A stretch of 64,000 bases of DNA from Aphanomyces cochlioides (Eukaryota > Oomycota > Saprolegniomycetes > Saprolegniales > Verrucalvaceae), in NCBI GenBank assembly GCA_019828595.1, contig JAHQRK010000003.1:2914001-2978000 (forward strand). Reading direction: 5' to 3'. Numbering within the stretch: position 1 is the stretch's first letter; each line of letters opens with the position of its first letter. A model generated the notes under the pieces. That model saw only the letters and a program-made list of their open reading frames with translations, was not told the origin of the DNA and made no database searches. The translations under genes were made by a program, and so were the position numbers. Of this stretch, positions 32,813-42,583 are shown one piece after another.

Positions 32813-32849
32813 TCGCATCGTAATACTGTCGTGCCGTTGAGAAATCCAT
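30933..32849 (-). CDS. Dynamin-like GTPase, copy 2
   Basis: 638 aa from the ATG at 32849 (MDFSTARQYYDAIDK). It has the same architecture as copy 1: P-loop GMQSVGKSAV, CTRVP, DLPG, TKAD, then stalk helices. From AIDKIRAV through REELA the two proteins are identical, and identity returns from FGGVQDMIQ through VADLLTLAVEAR. The remaining C-terminal third is clearly diverged (for example EILDKSRG versus QVLNKSRG, with many substitutions after). A complete frame with ATG makes this the likely functional member of the pair. It lies tail to tail with copy 1. Confidence 0.85.
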   Translation of the reverse strand: MDFSTARQYYDAIDKIRAVLNEFEDIVQEVPSFVVVGMQSVGKSAVLRRISGFPFPQDSQVCTRVPMELSMRRCRGREKLMVTISAREKVWTDGDHEANLTAAQTEILGGKQFECQDLVRIIKQDADCPEVTLIDLPGLFFAGNDDAAPLQAMVEDLVTKRIASDMALICHVVPLNQDHKTLNTWLLVRNADPARRRTIFIFTKADKVTDKSEFQRRIGAIMEDESHEKGSVLPKCFIIHGAATTEKEELSSLAHVESWVDEMGLQDSVSVGVSALNGHLESVMLAHIQENLPRLRRRLEKEIHAQREELALIGRTPMDANMIVFGGVQDMIQATQSCFTSLLPSLRVKFESMATTLQDLKMEPLGNQLTAGEIAARLQTFQFSPVEYNAPRHKREIRNVETPWVADLLTLAVEARQVLNKSRGLYNDAFEGSMDVLKAWMVQFDADTCEVATSFVNESFDLVLRALASSQAEATKPNFEKAMASVGFPKLRRALEATRAAALACVENLHHWNTGRCLMTANMTDFASESTPSDVEKSLVDALTPEARLMWKPVFTAVWNTRGFLSSRKKLVAEVVLNEVMRLLSEYVDKTVREVLCSCSSAMAAVSDEPGPLAKKRKRALDREKGVKSALQTIESLY

Positions 32850-33522
32850 GCCGTGGAAAATTGCAAATTGACGGGGCAGCAACTGATCGATCATGAATTT
32901 CGACCAACTGCCACGTTGAATCATTGCACATGGGCTCAACATGCAGCGACAGGACAGGAAGAATCGCGCTTTGCGACGGATTCTCGAGAGTAACATTGTC
33001 CTGGCCATGGAATGTTCGCACACCCGACGGGGATCTCAGGGAAGCTTTTCTCTAGCGCCGCTGATTGATGATGATCGAACTTTGAAATGCAGATGCCTGC
33101 GACGGTGTAACCCCCTTGGCAACACATTGACTCACTGGTGTCTTCTCCACTAGCTCCAGTGTATTGCAAGTCGAGAATCAAGTTGGAGTCGTGTGAGAGT
33201 CTGCGGTCAGAGCACGGCAGCATGCCTGGGAATCGAGCAGTTGTCGGAATTTCATGATACGTCATCCAGCAACTTGAGATATTACTGAGCTCCACCATTG
33301 TGGCAGAACATTGCACATACCAGGAAGTCAAAGCAACATTCCACAGCAAGTGCCCGGCCTGCACGTAAGAACCGATCAATCTGATGCCTACCGATAGAGA
33401 TTGTAGGCATCGACTGCATTGAATTGGATTCATACAACGCGGAAGTTCAGGGTCGGTTCGTCCGCTTGATAGAGTTGAGATGCAGATTCCAAAGGTGTCA
33501 ACTGATCGAACGAGCTGTGGTC
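32850..33522. other. Intergenic region
   Basis: Upstream of dynamin-like copy 2. A long minus-strand frame (32936-33526) exists, but it has no domain and overlaps the 5' flank of copy 2, so it is not called. Nothing else was identified. Confidence 0.4.
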
Positions 33523-34569
33523 TCAATAGCTTCCAGCAAAATCATTCCACATCTCAAAGTCTTCGTCCTCATCAGTAGGCCACATCTCGAAGGCTGGATA
33601 TGTTTGATTTCGACGCCAAACGTCTTGAATGTCATCGCCAGCACGACATGCGTACACATACTGCGCAATGCGGTCGCCCATGTGACTTGGCAATCCGATT
33701 TTACGTTGCTGCACCAAAAACGAGAATATTTCCATGCGTCCTCTTGTTGGAATCGCCTGGTGATGCCATTCCATAACGAACTTGGGAAACAAATGCAGCA
33801 GGCAACGACGAGGTCGTGGAAAATGTGAATCGTTCCATTTCTTCCACAAGGAGAAGCAAGTTCATGGACACGGCCATTTTCGCACATCGACGGCAGCGGT
33901 CGCCATCCTTGTCTGGGTCATACTTCGCTTCGTCGAAAGCACTTGACACGTCATACAACAAGCACGAGCTCTTGGGATTTGCAACCGATGGAAGACGAAA
34001 GAACCCAACCATGAGATGCTCGTCACAACTTGATATGTTGTCGTCAAGCCGTTGGAGAGCATACTCGACTCGTTCACCCGCATCGAATTGAGCCAAAAGA
34101 TGGTCGGCAAGATCCCAATGACCCTTGCTCAATGACGCTTTTAAACCTTCGACTTCTGCTGGATCGCTTGAAGCATTCATGCTATCAATCTTCTCATGTA
34201 GACCCTCCTTGACTTGCATCAAATAATCCCATGCTGCTGGTTTCACGCCATTCTCCGCTGCAGATAAGAGTACAGCAAGTCCACGATCACCGCGAGTATC
34301 AAGGGAAGCATCGTGCCCGAGAAAAATATGTAGAATCACCACTGCGTTGGAAGAGATCGTAGCGACCACGAGCGGGCTTTCACCAAGCTCTGATGTCGTA
34401 TTGGCTAGGATAGGCTGAATCTTGAGCATGGACTTGACGACGGGTACATCACCGCGTCGAATGGCGTCGTGAAAGGCGTCAATTGCATCGCCACTGACTT
34501 CATCTTTGTCGCTTATGAGTCAACAACTTTCATGAATTCACGGAGTCGTGTCTGCTCCATATTACTCAT
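33523..34569 (-). pseudogene. Ankyrin-family copy 1 (two frameshifts)
   Basis: Reverse-strand member of the local ankyrin family. A first exon starting at 34569 (MSNMEQTRLHE) joined through a ~39-nt GT-AG intron reads into SGDAIDAFHDAIRRGDV. Ankyrin-like repeats follow (SPLVVATISSNAVVILHIF; AVLLSAAENGVKPAAWDYL; HWDLADHLLAQFD). The frame breaks by one base at 33819-33824 and again near 33735-33750. After this come the family C-terminus VQQRKIGLPSHMGDRIAQYVYA and an acidic tail. It is the only copy on the minus strand apart from the fragment at 34721. Confidence 0.75.
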
Positions 34570-34720
34570 GCATTAAAAATCAAAGAGTTCAAATATGATG
34601 ACAGTAAATTGGAGCAACGCATCTCACGCCAGAAAGGCAGCAACAAAGAAATGGCGCTCGTCTTGTCCCAAAGAAGGAAGAAAAGAGCAGCGCGCAGTTG
34701 GTCTGAAGGACCCTTGAAAG

Positions 34721-35010
34721 CTAGAGAGAGGTGCAAGCCGTCATGTTTCGAGAAATCTGACCAGATGCGTCCATTTTCCGAGTGAGATAGGACATGAGTT
34801 TGGCCATATCTTTGTCTGGGAATCGTTCCAACTCGTCGTTGAGCCTCTTGAAACAGTGTCTTTCACGACGGCAAGCCATCAATTGCGAGGATCCTTGTAC
34901 TCGCAGACCCATCGGACGATGCAAGGATTCATCCTCAAGAATCTTGTCGAGCTTTGGAATGACGGCTTCAAGCCGTTCCAGGGCGCGAACAAGGCATATT
35001 TTGGTGAGGG
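34721..35010 (-). pseudogene. Possible ankyrin-family fragment truncated by an insertion
   Basis: The frame reads LVRALERLEAVIPKLDKIL, which resembles the family segment VRVLELLVEMIPNLDECF. It then diverges to a 90-residue tail (RHCFKRLNDELERFPDKD) without family motifs. The homologous part is cut at 35010 by the hAT-like element 35011-36099, and the far side (36100 onward) does not continue a clear frame. Weakly supported. Confidence 0.4.
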
Positions 35011-36099
35011 CAGAGTTGTGATACGTTACGTTAATTACCGTAACGTACAGTAATACGATACGTTATTTTGAATCGTATTTCGATACGATAAAATTATAAC
35101 GTAGATTCATTACGTACGCTATATTTTACAGGAATACCGTTTTACGTTAAAAGGTATATTCATACATAAACTTGATCATTTTAAAGGATTTAAGAGGTAA
35201 CATGAGGCTGCAACTGAGTCTCTCACATCCACGACAAGCGGAGCACTTCATCAATTTAAAATAAGCTTTGTTTTGTGAAAATAAACTGAAATAATGGGGC
35301 TATAGTAACCTTAATTTTGCAAAAATCAAGTACAGGCTATGACCCAAAAGTGTTGATGGCGTTCTTATAATAAATGAACGATGATATAATTCTTTGTGTA
35401 TATGCGCAACACACTCAAACTTCTCCACGGAAATCAAGTGCGTATTGGGGCAGATAGCTCAATTTCACGTCCAATTTATCACACGAAACTTATCCACAAT
35501 GACGACGTCGATGTAGTGGAGGAGCATATATATAGCTACACAGTTAATGAACTCGTTATGATCACGTTTGGCATCCATCAACTTGTTTCTATCAACAGAG
35601 AAGTCGTAGTTCATACAGGGACTTCATCTTGTAAATATATTTTAGCTCACCATCAATGTTTACTTGAAATATAGCCTCAAAATAACGTACCAAACGTATT
35701 ACTGTAATGCGTTACGTTAAATATAACGTAAACAGGAATACGCTACGCAAAAAATATTTCGTACTATTGTGTCTCTAGAAAAAAACTGGAATCTTGCAAA
35801 GAAAATATCGACGCAGCCATTTTGACGCAAAAATGACGCAATACAAACTTCAAATGAAATGAAATTGAATGCTTCGAACATGTTTTTCAAACATTTAAAA
35901 CGTTTGAAATTACACTATTTAACGTTCATGATAAGAAAATGCTTGCGTAAACCTTAAATAGTGTATGCGTCAATTAATTGAAACATTTTCGAAACATCTC
36001 AAAACTCCAGTTTTGGACCCAAACGACAATAAAATACGTTATAAGTTATAACGTATTTTAAACATACGTTATAACATATCGTAACGTATCACAACTCTG
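35011..36099. mobile_element. Non-autonomous hAT-like element
   Basis: A 1089-bp element with inverted ends CAGAGTTGTGATACGTTAC (35011-35029) and its reverse complement (36081-36099); CAGAG is a common hAT terminus. The flanks GGTGAGGG and ATTGAGGG match at 6 of 8 bases, consistent with a decayed 8-bp duplication. The subterminal regions are crowded with TACGTTA/TAACGTA repeats (35020-35110, 35690-35760, 36030-36090). It has no transposase gene. It carries a fragment of pogo family 1. Confidence 0.8.
35765..36031. mobile_element. Fragment of pogo family 1 (empty Harbinger site)
   Basis: Nearly identical to 3966-4102 joined directly to 6747-6876 of pogo element 1, with a handful of differences and both ends missing. 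It reads CATTTAAAACG where element 1 has the 2641-bp Harbinger. It lies within the hAT-like element 35011-36099. Confidence 0.9.
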
Positions 36100-36175
36100 A
36101 TTGAGGGGCAATTGTACTCGCACACATCAGCGGTCGTCGTCCTAAGGGAAAAAGGTAGCGTCATCATTTGCTTTC

Positions 36176-36595
36176 ATGCATGTATGGGAAATCCTACGTA
36201 CAGTCGACAAATGGCAGGATCTTCGAGCTATCCAAGCTGGCGCAGGAAACTCAAAGCGAATGAAACTCGATGAAAACGACAACTTAGTTGTTGAAGTCAA
36301 TGACCGTACTCGGCCAGTTGGTACTAAAGCAGCAAAAAAGGCTAAACAGTCATTGGAGAGTGATGCCAAAAGCCGGATTGTAATGGCCGAATCGCAATTT
36401 CAGCGTGCTCAAGCGATGAATTTGCAAGCAGAGTTATCCTTGATGACTGTTCCCTTGGATGGTTTGACCGACGTTGCCCGTGAATACATATTACTGAAGC
36501 AAAAAGCTGTACTTGATCGAACGAAAAACAGAGAGGAAGTCAAACAACAAGACTCAGATGAAGATAGCAATGATGAAATTATTGAGGTTATTTAG
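36176..36595 (+). pseudogene. Harbinger accessory protein, NAM-associated-like (5' truncated)
   Basis: A 139-codon 3' part of the accessory DNA-binding gene. The frame is open upstream to 36146 (GKKVASSFAFMHVWEILR) with a stop before it. The conserved RPVGTKAAKKAKQ motif is that of the C-terminal domain found with plant-type Harbinger transposons, followed by a helical, Glu/Asp-ending tail. The N-terminal Myb-like domain is missing. Confidence 0.7.
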
Positions 36596-36603
36596 CTATC
36601 TAA

Positions 36604-37317
36604 CTACGTCTTATTCTCTTTTTTCCATGACCATAAGTGATCGACTAAATCATTACGCAGACGCAGAAATGCCTCGTTATCTTGAGCCTTGTCCAGAGCA
36701 CGCAATAGATTGTCAAATGTAGGACTCTCTTGACGACATTCAATGCAGCTGTCGCCAATGTATATTTCACTGTAGAGTGCTGCGGATGATTCAGCGGTAA
36801 TTTCGTCTCTCTCGTACTCAATGATCATGTTGTGCAATATTACACAAGCTCGCCACATTTTCACAATGTCGTGCAGATCCCAAAGTCGACATGGGTTCTT
36901 GAGAATAGCAAAACGAGATTGTAGTACGCCAAAACAACGCTCAATATTTTTTCGGCAAGCCTCTTGCATTTTCGCAAACCATTGTCTTTTGACTCCCTGA
37001 GGTTGTGAGATTGTTTTGATGAAGATGGGCCAGTTAGGGTAGATGCCATCAGTGAGTAAATACGACATGTTGTACGTGTTGCCATTCACTTTGTATTGGC
37101 AATGGGGAGCTACACCACTGAGTATCTTTTCTATCAGGGGTGACCTGTCAAGTACATTAATATCGCTGTTCGATCCTGGTAGGCCTATGTAAGAATGCCA
37201 GATCCATAAGTCCGGCCCAGATACAGCCTCCATAATGATAGATCGAACTCCAGTACGATCCTGGTATTGTCCTTGGAATGCAACCGGACGCTTTCCCTTG
37301 CTGTCAGGAATGGCCAC
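36604..37317 (-). pseudogene. Plant-type PIF/Harbinger transposase (5' truncated)
   Basis: An open frame of about 237 codons covering the C-terminal half of the catalytic domain: GQYQDRTGV, DLWIWHSYIGLPGSNSDINVLDRS, LLTDGIYPNW (second Asp), KNIERCFGVLQSRF (Glu), CVILHNMI. The first catalytic Asp and everything before it are absent, replaced at about 37318 by ankyrin-family sequence. The surviving frame itself is undamaged. Confidence 0.8.
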
Positions 37318-37876
37318 TGGGACCTCGCGCAGCATCTTCTAGCCCAGCACGACATGAAGAAGCGCTTTGTCTGACTTCTCAAAGAGTTGGAAGGTGCCAT
37401 TCGCTTCAGCCAAGTGGATCTTATCCTGCAATTCTTGCGTCTTCCCATTGTTCAAAGGACACTCCACGATGCCACGAGTCATGAAGAGCTGAGCGAACTT
37501 TGTCGTGCTGCTGTGAGAAGCGCTGTTTCAAGCAAGTCGGTCTTGATTGTCGAAGCGTTGGACGGTTCAGATATTCCGGTGCCTTGTCTTTGCCTACTGC
37601 TTGAAGAGCCATCCAGCAAGTCTGTCGTTATGGGAGCATGTCCTGAAGCAGTGCCGTCGAGACGAGACGTGGACGCATTCTCGCGTGGCGTTCTTGGTCC
37701 AGCGTCGCAAGATTGGTCTGCCAGATCACATCGGCCAAAGAATTGCCCAGTACTTGTACGCATTCGACGGTGAGAAGACTATCAACGACCCTTGGCGCTT
37801 ACCAGTTGCGGACTGTGTATCCTGTGACTGCTGTGAGCCATTTCTCGACATCTTTAGTGGTGAAGGCGACTATTGA
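37318..37876 (+). pseudogene. Ankyrin-family copy 2 (5' truncated, frameshifted)
   Basis: It begins abruptly inside the family sequence at WDLAQHLLAQHDMKKRF, immediately after the Harbinger fragment. It then stops (37372) and continues in other frames as ILQFLRLPIVQRTLHDA and, after a lesion at 37570-37576, as RCLVFAYCLKSHPASLSLW...VQRRKIGLPDHIGQRIAQYLYAFDG. It ends at the family stop (37874-37876). The N-terminal ankyrin half is gone. Confidence 0.8.
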
Positions 37877-38318
37877 TGGAAGAAATCTCAACTCGAACGT
37901 CTGCGGAAGAGTGAGCGAGCTCAGGAATCAACTTCCTCCACTGTGTTCGTCCATTGCATGTCGAGTCGACATGCGCTTGCGCCGTCACTGCCCACGAAAA
38001 GATCCTGTCGTGGCTGCTGCTGTGGTGTTGAATGGGCATTCAATCGCTTGAGCTCATTCTTCCTCGTGTTGTACACTATCGGTGCTATGTCGTCAACGAC
38101 GATATTCTCGTTTCCATTATGGGATCTGTCATGACCTGTGAATGTGAAAAACCTATATCTGAATAAAACCTAAAATAAAACCGAAAAAAACCTGTGACCT
38201 GATTTTACAACCCTGCGGCACCAAAGTGTACCATGCCTGACCAGCACTCGCTTGGACGAGAAACGAATTGGCCGTACTTGCATCAAAGCGGTGCCGTGGA
38301 GCTCATTATTCTGTATTC
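37877..38318. other. Spacer; 5' flank of ankyrin copy 3
   Basis: No gene. 38195-38318 resembles 40005-40099, the flank upstream of the 40100 remnant, so the promoter side of the family was duplicated with the gene. Confidence 0.5.
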
Positions 38319-39294
38319 ATGGCCCGCCGAAGCGCTATCAGCAACAGAGACGTCGAAGCCTTTCATGAAGCTCTTTGCGCTGGTGACATCGAGTTGATGA
38401 CGTCCATGCTAGTGAAAAATCCCATGGTGGTCAATAAAAAGACGACGCGCAGCAAGAATGCGCTCATGATTGCTGCTGTTGCTGAGAAGGCTGTCGAGAT
38501 GATGGATTTTCTACGTGAACGCCGCGCAGATCTGGACTCTGGGGGAGATCACGGTCGTCATTTACCACTCTATGCAGCTGAGAATGGAGCAAGTCCCGAC
38601 GCGTGGGAGTATTTGATGAAATGGAGAGAGGAATCAAAGCTCAAGAGCAAAGGCAAGACCGATCTCGTCACGCATGTCAACTCGAATCCAGATATCGAAG
38701 AGCATGCACTCGACTCGGCAGCTCGCCATGGTAACTGGAAACTTGCAGAGCATCTTTTCGCTCAGCACGACGCGGATGATCGTCCTCTCCGTGTTCTCGC
38801 CCTGCTTGAGGATGCCCTTTGGTGCCATGACGAAGTGGCTGTACTTGCATTTTTGCGCCTCCAAGTGGTTCAGAGTTCGCTTCAAGATCCACGGCGTCAC
38901 TTGTTCTCTTGCAGTAGTTGTCCAACTTGTGTTCACCTTGCAGTTTCAAACCGCTCAGTCCTCGTCGTAGAAGAGCTGGAGCGATACGAGTTTTCCGCAG
39001 CTTTATCTTTGCCTACTGCTGTCAGAGCGCTATCAAAGATAGCACATTGTGGGCTGACATCATGAAGCGATTCCGTGAAGACGAGACGTGGAGAAATTCC
39101 CGCGAGGCATATTTGGTCCAGCGCCGCAAGATGGACTGCCAGACCACATCGGGAAGCGCATTGCCGAGTACTTGTTTGCGCTTGATACCGCGAAGATTGT
39201 CCAAGAGTTTTGGTGTCCACCAGAGTCGGACTGTGGATGTGGCTGCGATGACGTTGACTTTCATGAAAATCTGTTTGGAGATGGTGACTATTGA
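38319..39294 (+). pseudogene. Ankyrin-family copy 3 (two frameshifts)
   Basis: The start ATG at 38319 (MARRSAISNRDVEAFHEAL) aligns with the remnant at 40100. The ankyrin-like segments are complete (NALMIAAVAEKAVEMMDFL; HLPLYAAENGASPDAWEYL; NWKLAEHLFAQHD), as is the Cys cluster CSSCPTCVHLA. One-base losses at 38991-38994 (T-run) and near 39131 (AAGATGGACT where intact copies have AAAATTGGACT) break the frame. The C-terminus LPDHIGKRIAEYLFALD and a Cys/Asp-rich tail remain. Confidence 0.8.
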
Positions 39295-39376
39295 TTTGCC
39301 ATGATAATGGCAATGCCTGCGTCAAGATTTGGCTAGTACTGGTGCCATGTCATGTCACGACATTGGTTGACTTGTT

Positions 39377-39834
39377 GCATCTTCCATCCGTCCAAAGCGC
39401 TTTTCATGACTGAGCGAGTGAAGAGGAACGTTGTGATCGTTGTTGTGCTTGTGTGAGGATAGCTCTTGAAGACCGTTCGATCCAGCTCGTGGAGGAACTG
39501 GAACGATTCGTCATTTTCCGCAGCCTTAGTTGATTGGAGTCATGGACAGCGTTGGAATGTTTCGGTGCATTGTCTGTGCCAACTGTGTGAAGTGCCATCC
39601 AGCCAGTCTATCGTAATGGGAAAATGTCTTGAAGCTGTGCCTTCAAGACGAGGCGTGGACGCATTTTCGAGTGGCATTCATGGTCCAGCGTCGCGAGATT
39701 GGACTACCAGATCACATAAGATTGTCCAAGAGTTTTGGCGTCCACCAAAGTCGGACTGTGGATGCGGTTGCGATGAAGCTGTCGTTGGCGAAAATCTCTT
39801 TTTAAGTAGATCGCGACAATTGATTCCGCCATGA
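39377..39834 (+). pseudogene. Ankyrin-family copy 4 (3' fragment)
   Basis: It begins at the position equivalent to copy 5 about 40811 (CCGTCCAAAGCGCTTTTCATGAC). Several frame breaks follow, and the stretch between LPDH and KIVQEFWRPP is internally deleted. It ends with a tail like that of copy 3. No ankyrin repeats are left. Confidence 0.7.
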
Positions 39835-40250
39835 TCATTGCAATGTCTGTGTCACGATTTGGGGTTAATGCATCTAACGAGAGCCATGGCCATTTATAAC
39901 TTGGTAAACCAATGTCTTGCGCGTCTACAAGACAAACGCGTTGAGTTTCCAGCATTTTATGTCGAAAACGTGCTTTTGGTGGCGGTGCTGCGGTGCTCGG
40001 AAGGACCTAACCTTACAACCCTACAGCAGCAGTCTCGGCCTTGAAAGAATGCGTTGCCGAGGAGCTCACTGATCTTCAACGACAGCCCAGAGAAACGATA
40101 TGAGCAACATGGACGTCGAAGCCTTTCACGTAATGTAGCACCGTGCAAGTTGTGATGTGTGGGACAAATGTTCACGACCCTGCAAACGAGTGACGACCGA
40201 CCATCAGGACGACAGGAGAGACATTGCATGTTTCATTTCGATTTGTCCTT
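39835..40250. other. Spacer with duplicated ankyrin 5' flank
   Basis: Contains the 5' remnant at 40100-40138 and the immediate upstream region of intact copy 5. Nothing else was identified. Confidence 0.45.
40100..40138 (+). pseudogene. Ankyrin-family 5' remnant
   Basis: ATGAGCAACATGGACGTCGA and following bases encode MSNMDVEAFH, the N-terminus of the family, then run into VM and a stop. The upstream ~95 bp match the flank of copy 3. It is a truncated duplication junction. Confidence 0.65.
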
Positions 40251-41261
40251 ATGAGCTGTCAACAAGGCATCACTAGCAACCTTCTCGACGTCTTTCACGA
40301 CGCCATTCGACATGGCGACGTCGCTGACGTCAAGTCCATGCTCAAGACACAACCAACCCTCGCCAACAAGAAGTCCAACAATGGCGAGAATGCACTCATG
40401 GTTGCTGCAGTCTCTTCCAACGCCATCGAGATGCTGCACGTGCTATTTGATCACAATGCTTCTCTCGATACCTGTGGAGGCTATGGTCGTGGTGTACTCT
40501 TGTTTGCAGCGGAGCACGGAGCGACTCCACAAGCATGGGATTGTTTGATTCATGAAAAAGAGAAGATGCATGCCGCGATGGACAGAACGGAAGCCTCAAC
40601 GTTTCTGGAAGAATTTATTGGTATCGACTTGGATGACGGAGGCTATGGCACTCTGGACGACGCGCTGCGGATGTCCGCGTTCAAGCTTCATTGGGACCTC
40701 ACGAAGCATCTTTTAGCTCAATATGACAAGAAATTACGCCGCGTTCGAGTCCTCGAACTTCTTGTAGAGATGATTCCAAACCTCGATGAGTGCTTTGTGC
40801 TTGACTTCTTGCGTCTTCCAGCCGTCCAAGGCGCTCTTCATGACTCAGTGAGTCAAGGGGAACCTTGTGAAAGATGTCACGCTTGTGTGAGGAAAGCTGT
40901 CGAAGGAGGCTCGATCCAGGTCGTGGAAGAACTGGAGCGGTTCGACATTTTCCGCAGCCTGATCTTTGCTTACTGCCACTCGGCCTCTGCAGCCGACCGA
41001 CCGCTTTGGATGGATGCCATGAAGAGATATCGTCAAGACGAGACTTGGAAGAATACATGGACGGCGTTTTGGGTCCAGCGACGCAAAATTGGACTACCAA
41101 GACACATGGGATGGCGCATTGCACAATACTTGTATGCATTTGATGCTACCAAGATCGTGAAAAAGTTTTGGCGTCCAGAAGCCGTGGACTGGTCGACGTG
41201 TGACTGCTGCTGTGAGCTAGTCGGTGATGGCCAGTTTTTCTTTGGAGGGGAAGACTATTGA
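40251..41261 (+). CDS. Ankyrin-family protein, copy 5 (intact)
   Basis: The only uninterrupted member, 336 aa from the ATG at 40251 (MSCQQGITSNLLDVFHDAI). Degenerate ankyrin-like repeats span ~10-190: AIRHGDVADVKSML; NALMVAAVSSNAIEMLHVL; GVLLFAAEHGATPQAWDCL; HWDLTKHLLAQYD; LDECFVLDFLRLPAVQ. A short Cys/His cluster (CERCHACV, ~205-213) precedes a family-specific C-terminal module: VEELERFDIFRSLIFAYC, then WVQRRKIGLPRHMGWRIAQYLYAFD and a Cys-rich end (CDCCCEL). The C-terminal module is unrecognised. The Cys cluster could bind metal. Function is unknown; a protein-binding adaptor role would be an inference from the ankyrin repeats. There is no signal peptide. Confidence 0.82.
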   Translation: MSCQQGITSNLLDVFHDAIRHGDVADVKSMLKTQPTLANKKSNNGENALMVAAVSSNAIEMLHVLFDHNASLDTCGGYGRGVLLFAAEHGATPQAWDCLIHEKEKMHAAMDRTEASTFLEEFIGIDLDDGGYGTLDDALRMSAFKLHWDLTKHLLAQYDKKLRRVRVLELLVEMIPNLDECFVLDFLRLPAVQGALHDSVSQGEPCERCHACVRKAVEGGSIQVVEELERFDIFRSLIFAYCHSASAADRPLWMDAMKRYRQDETWKNTWTAFWVQRRKIGLPRHMGWRIAQYLYAFDATKIVKKFWRPEAVDWSTCDCCCELVGDGQFFFGGEDY

Positions 41262-42583
41262 CTCGATAGCTGAGCTTCTCCGTTCCCTTAAAACTTTGTC
41301 AGGGATGATTTGACGTCGTCTTTAGCACTGTCATCCTGGTGGCCATACACCTGCTGGCGCGATTACCTCCCAGCAGGTCTGATGTTAATGAATCAATTTG
41401 ATTGTGTGGGGGACAACAACGGTCGCAGCAGAAGCGAGATCTCCTACGGTGTTGGATAGCTGCTGCTGTGTTAAGCACCTCGTTCCTCTTTAACTGCTTC
41501 ACAATTCGCCTCGATTTCCACTTCAGTGAGGGCTATAGATTATCTAAGCACAAGAAATGCTGTCTAGAGAGGCAATATGAGCTTACAAGACAAGTCTACT
41601 TGGCAGTCTACCGAAGAATACATACCGTTGATCCAAAAAAAGCGGTTCACATTGCCATGCTTCGATCGGCGCGGTTTATGGTTGGAGCCACCCAGCACGG
41701 CGAGGAGGGGAGATTTGGACGATCCTTTAATCTCGTTGCATGCTGTCTTGAGCTTCATCATGGGCGAGCTGGACATGGTGAGCCTCATTCACTTGGCGGG
41801 TCGATCGTCCTTCACTCTCCCATCTGCGTCGGGTTGAGCCTGTGCTTCAGTTTATTGCTGTCATATGTGGAGCTCCCCATTTTAAAAGACTATGCTGTAC
41901 AAATCGCACTAGTATTATGGAGCAGAAATACATTAGTGGTGTTCAATTGAGATTGATTGTTTGATTGATGAAAGAGTTATTGTGGATTCGCTAGAAATTT
42001 CCCAATTTGGATTCGTTTTTTGTATCAATCTCCAATCGCGCCAATACATTGGATGAATGAAAATTAGAACAGTACTTTAAAATCTTATTCAGCCAATCAC
42101 AATCGCCCAAAATATTCATTAGCCAATGGCGTCCATTGGTGAATCGATCCGCTGGCGTGATTCGATTGAACGGGGTCTGGAAATTCGTATCAAATCAACA
42201 ATAATAATTTCATTTTCGTCCAATAGTCTCATTTCATCGAATTGTTGATTTGAAGACCAATTTGATTGATTGCATGGTGATGTTTAGATGCTGCAGAATA
42301 CCGACAAGCAGCGATAGTCTGCTTTGTCCAGGGACTTGAAGCTTGTTCACAATCTCCTGACACAGCTTTTCCATTAAGCGACCTGACCCCGATGAGCTTG
42401 GTTATCGATGAGAGCCGTTCATCAATCTCTCTCATCAAAAAATACCCAGTTTCGACCAATAGAATTGATTTATTTGATTTTGCCATCAGTCAAGTGTTTT
42501 CATCAAGCATAATTGAACACCACTATTGTCCTGGCAGTCAACGACTTGCGTCACCGTCGGCCATTCTGCACATTCATGCATCG
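41262..42583. other. Intergenic region between ankyrin copies 5 and 6
   Basis: AT-rich, with one weak gene candidate at 41577-41837. The region 41940-42540 holds several ATTGATT/CAATCGA-type repeats but no clear element ends. Confidence 0.4.
41577..41837 (+). CDS. Small hypothetical protein
   Basis: 86 codons from an ATG (MSLQDKSTWQSTEEYIPL) to a stop. It contains RFTLPCFDRRGLWLEP and a hydrophobic-rich C-terminal half (LHAVLSFIMGELDMVSLIHLAG). No family is recognised. It overlaps longer frames in other phases, and expression is unproven. Confidence 0.3.
   Translation: MSLQDKSTWQSTEEYIPLIQKKRFTLPCFDRRGLWLEPPSTARRGDLDDPLISLHAVLSFIMGELDMVSLIHLAGRSSFTLPSASG

Larger units (their letters stand above)
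36100..37317. mobile_element. PIF/Harbinger element 3 (truncated at both ends)
   Basis: Contains the two convergent gene remnants of a Harbinger-type transposon, 8 bp apart. No terminal inverted repeats were found. The left side abuts the hAT-like element. The right side abuts ankyrin copy 2 in mid-gene at about 37317. Confidence 0.7.

Noticed and set aside
32936..33526. 196-codon minus-strand frame upstream of dynamin-like copy 2
   Set aside because: No motif, no homologous counterpart upstream of copy 1, and it overlaps the 5' flank of copy 2 in another phase.
35011..36099. Centromeric or telomeric repeat suggested by TACGTTA motifs
   Set aside because: The motifs are confined between matching CAGAG-type inverted ends and are better explained as subterminal repeats of a non-autonomous transposon.
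38991..39000. TTTTCCGCAG as an intron acceptor explaining the recurrent ankyrin frame breaks
   Set aside because: Intact copies 5 and 6 read straight through the homologous bases in frame, and no GT donor at a normal distance restores the frame in the broken copies.
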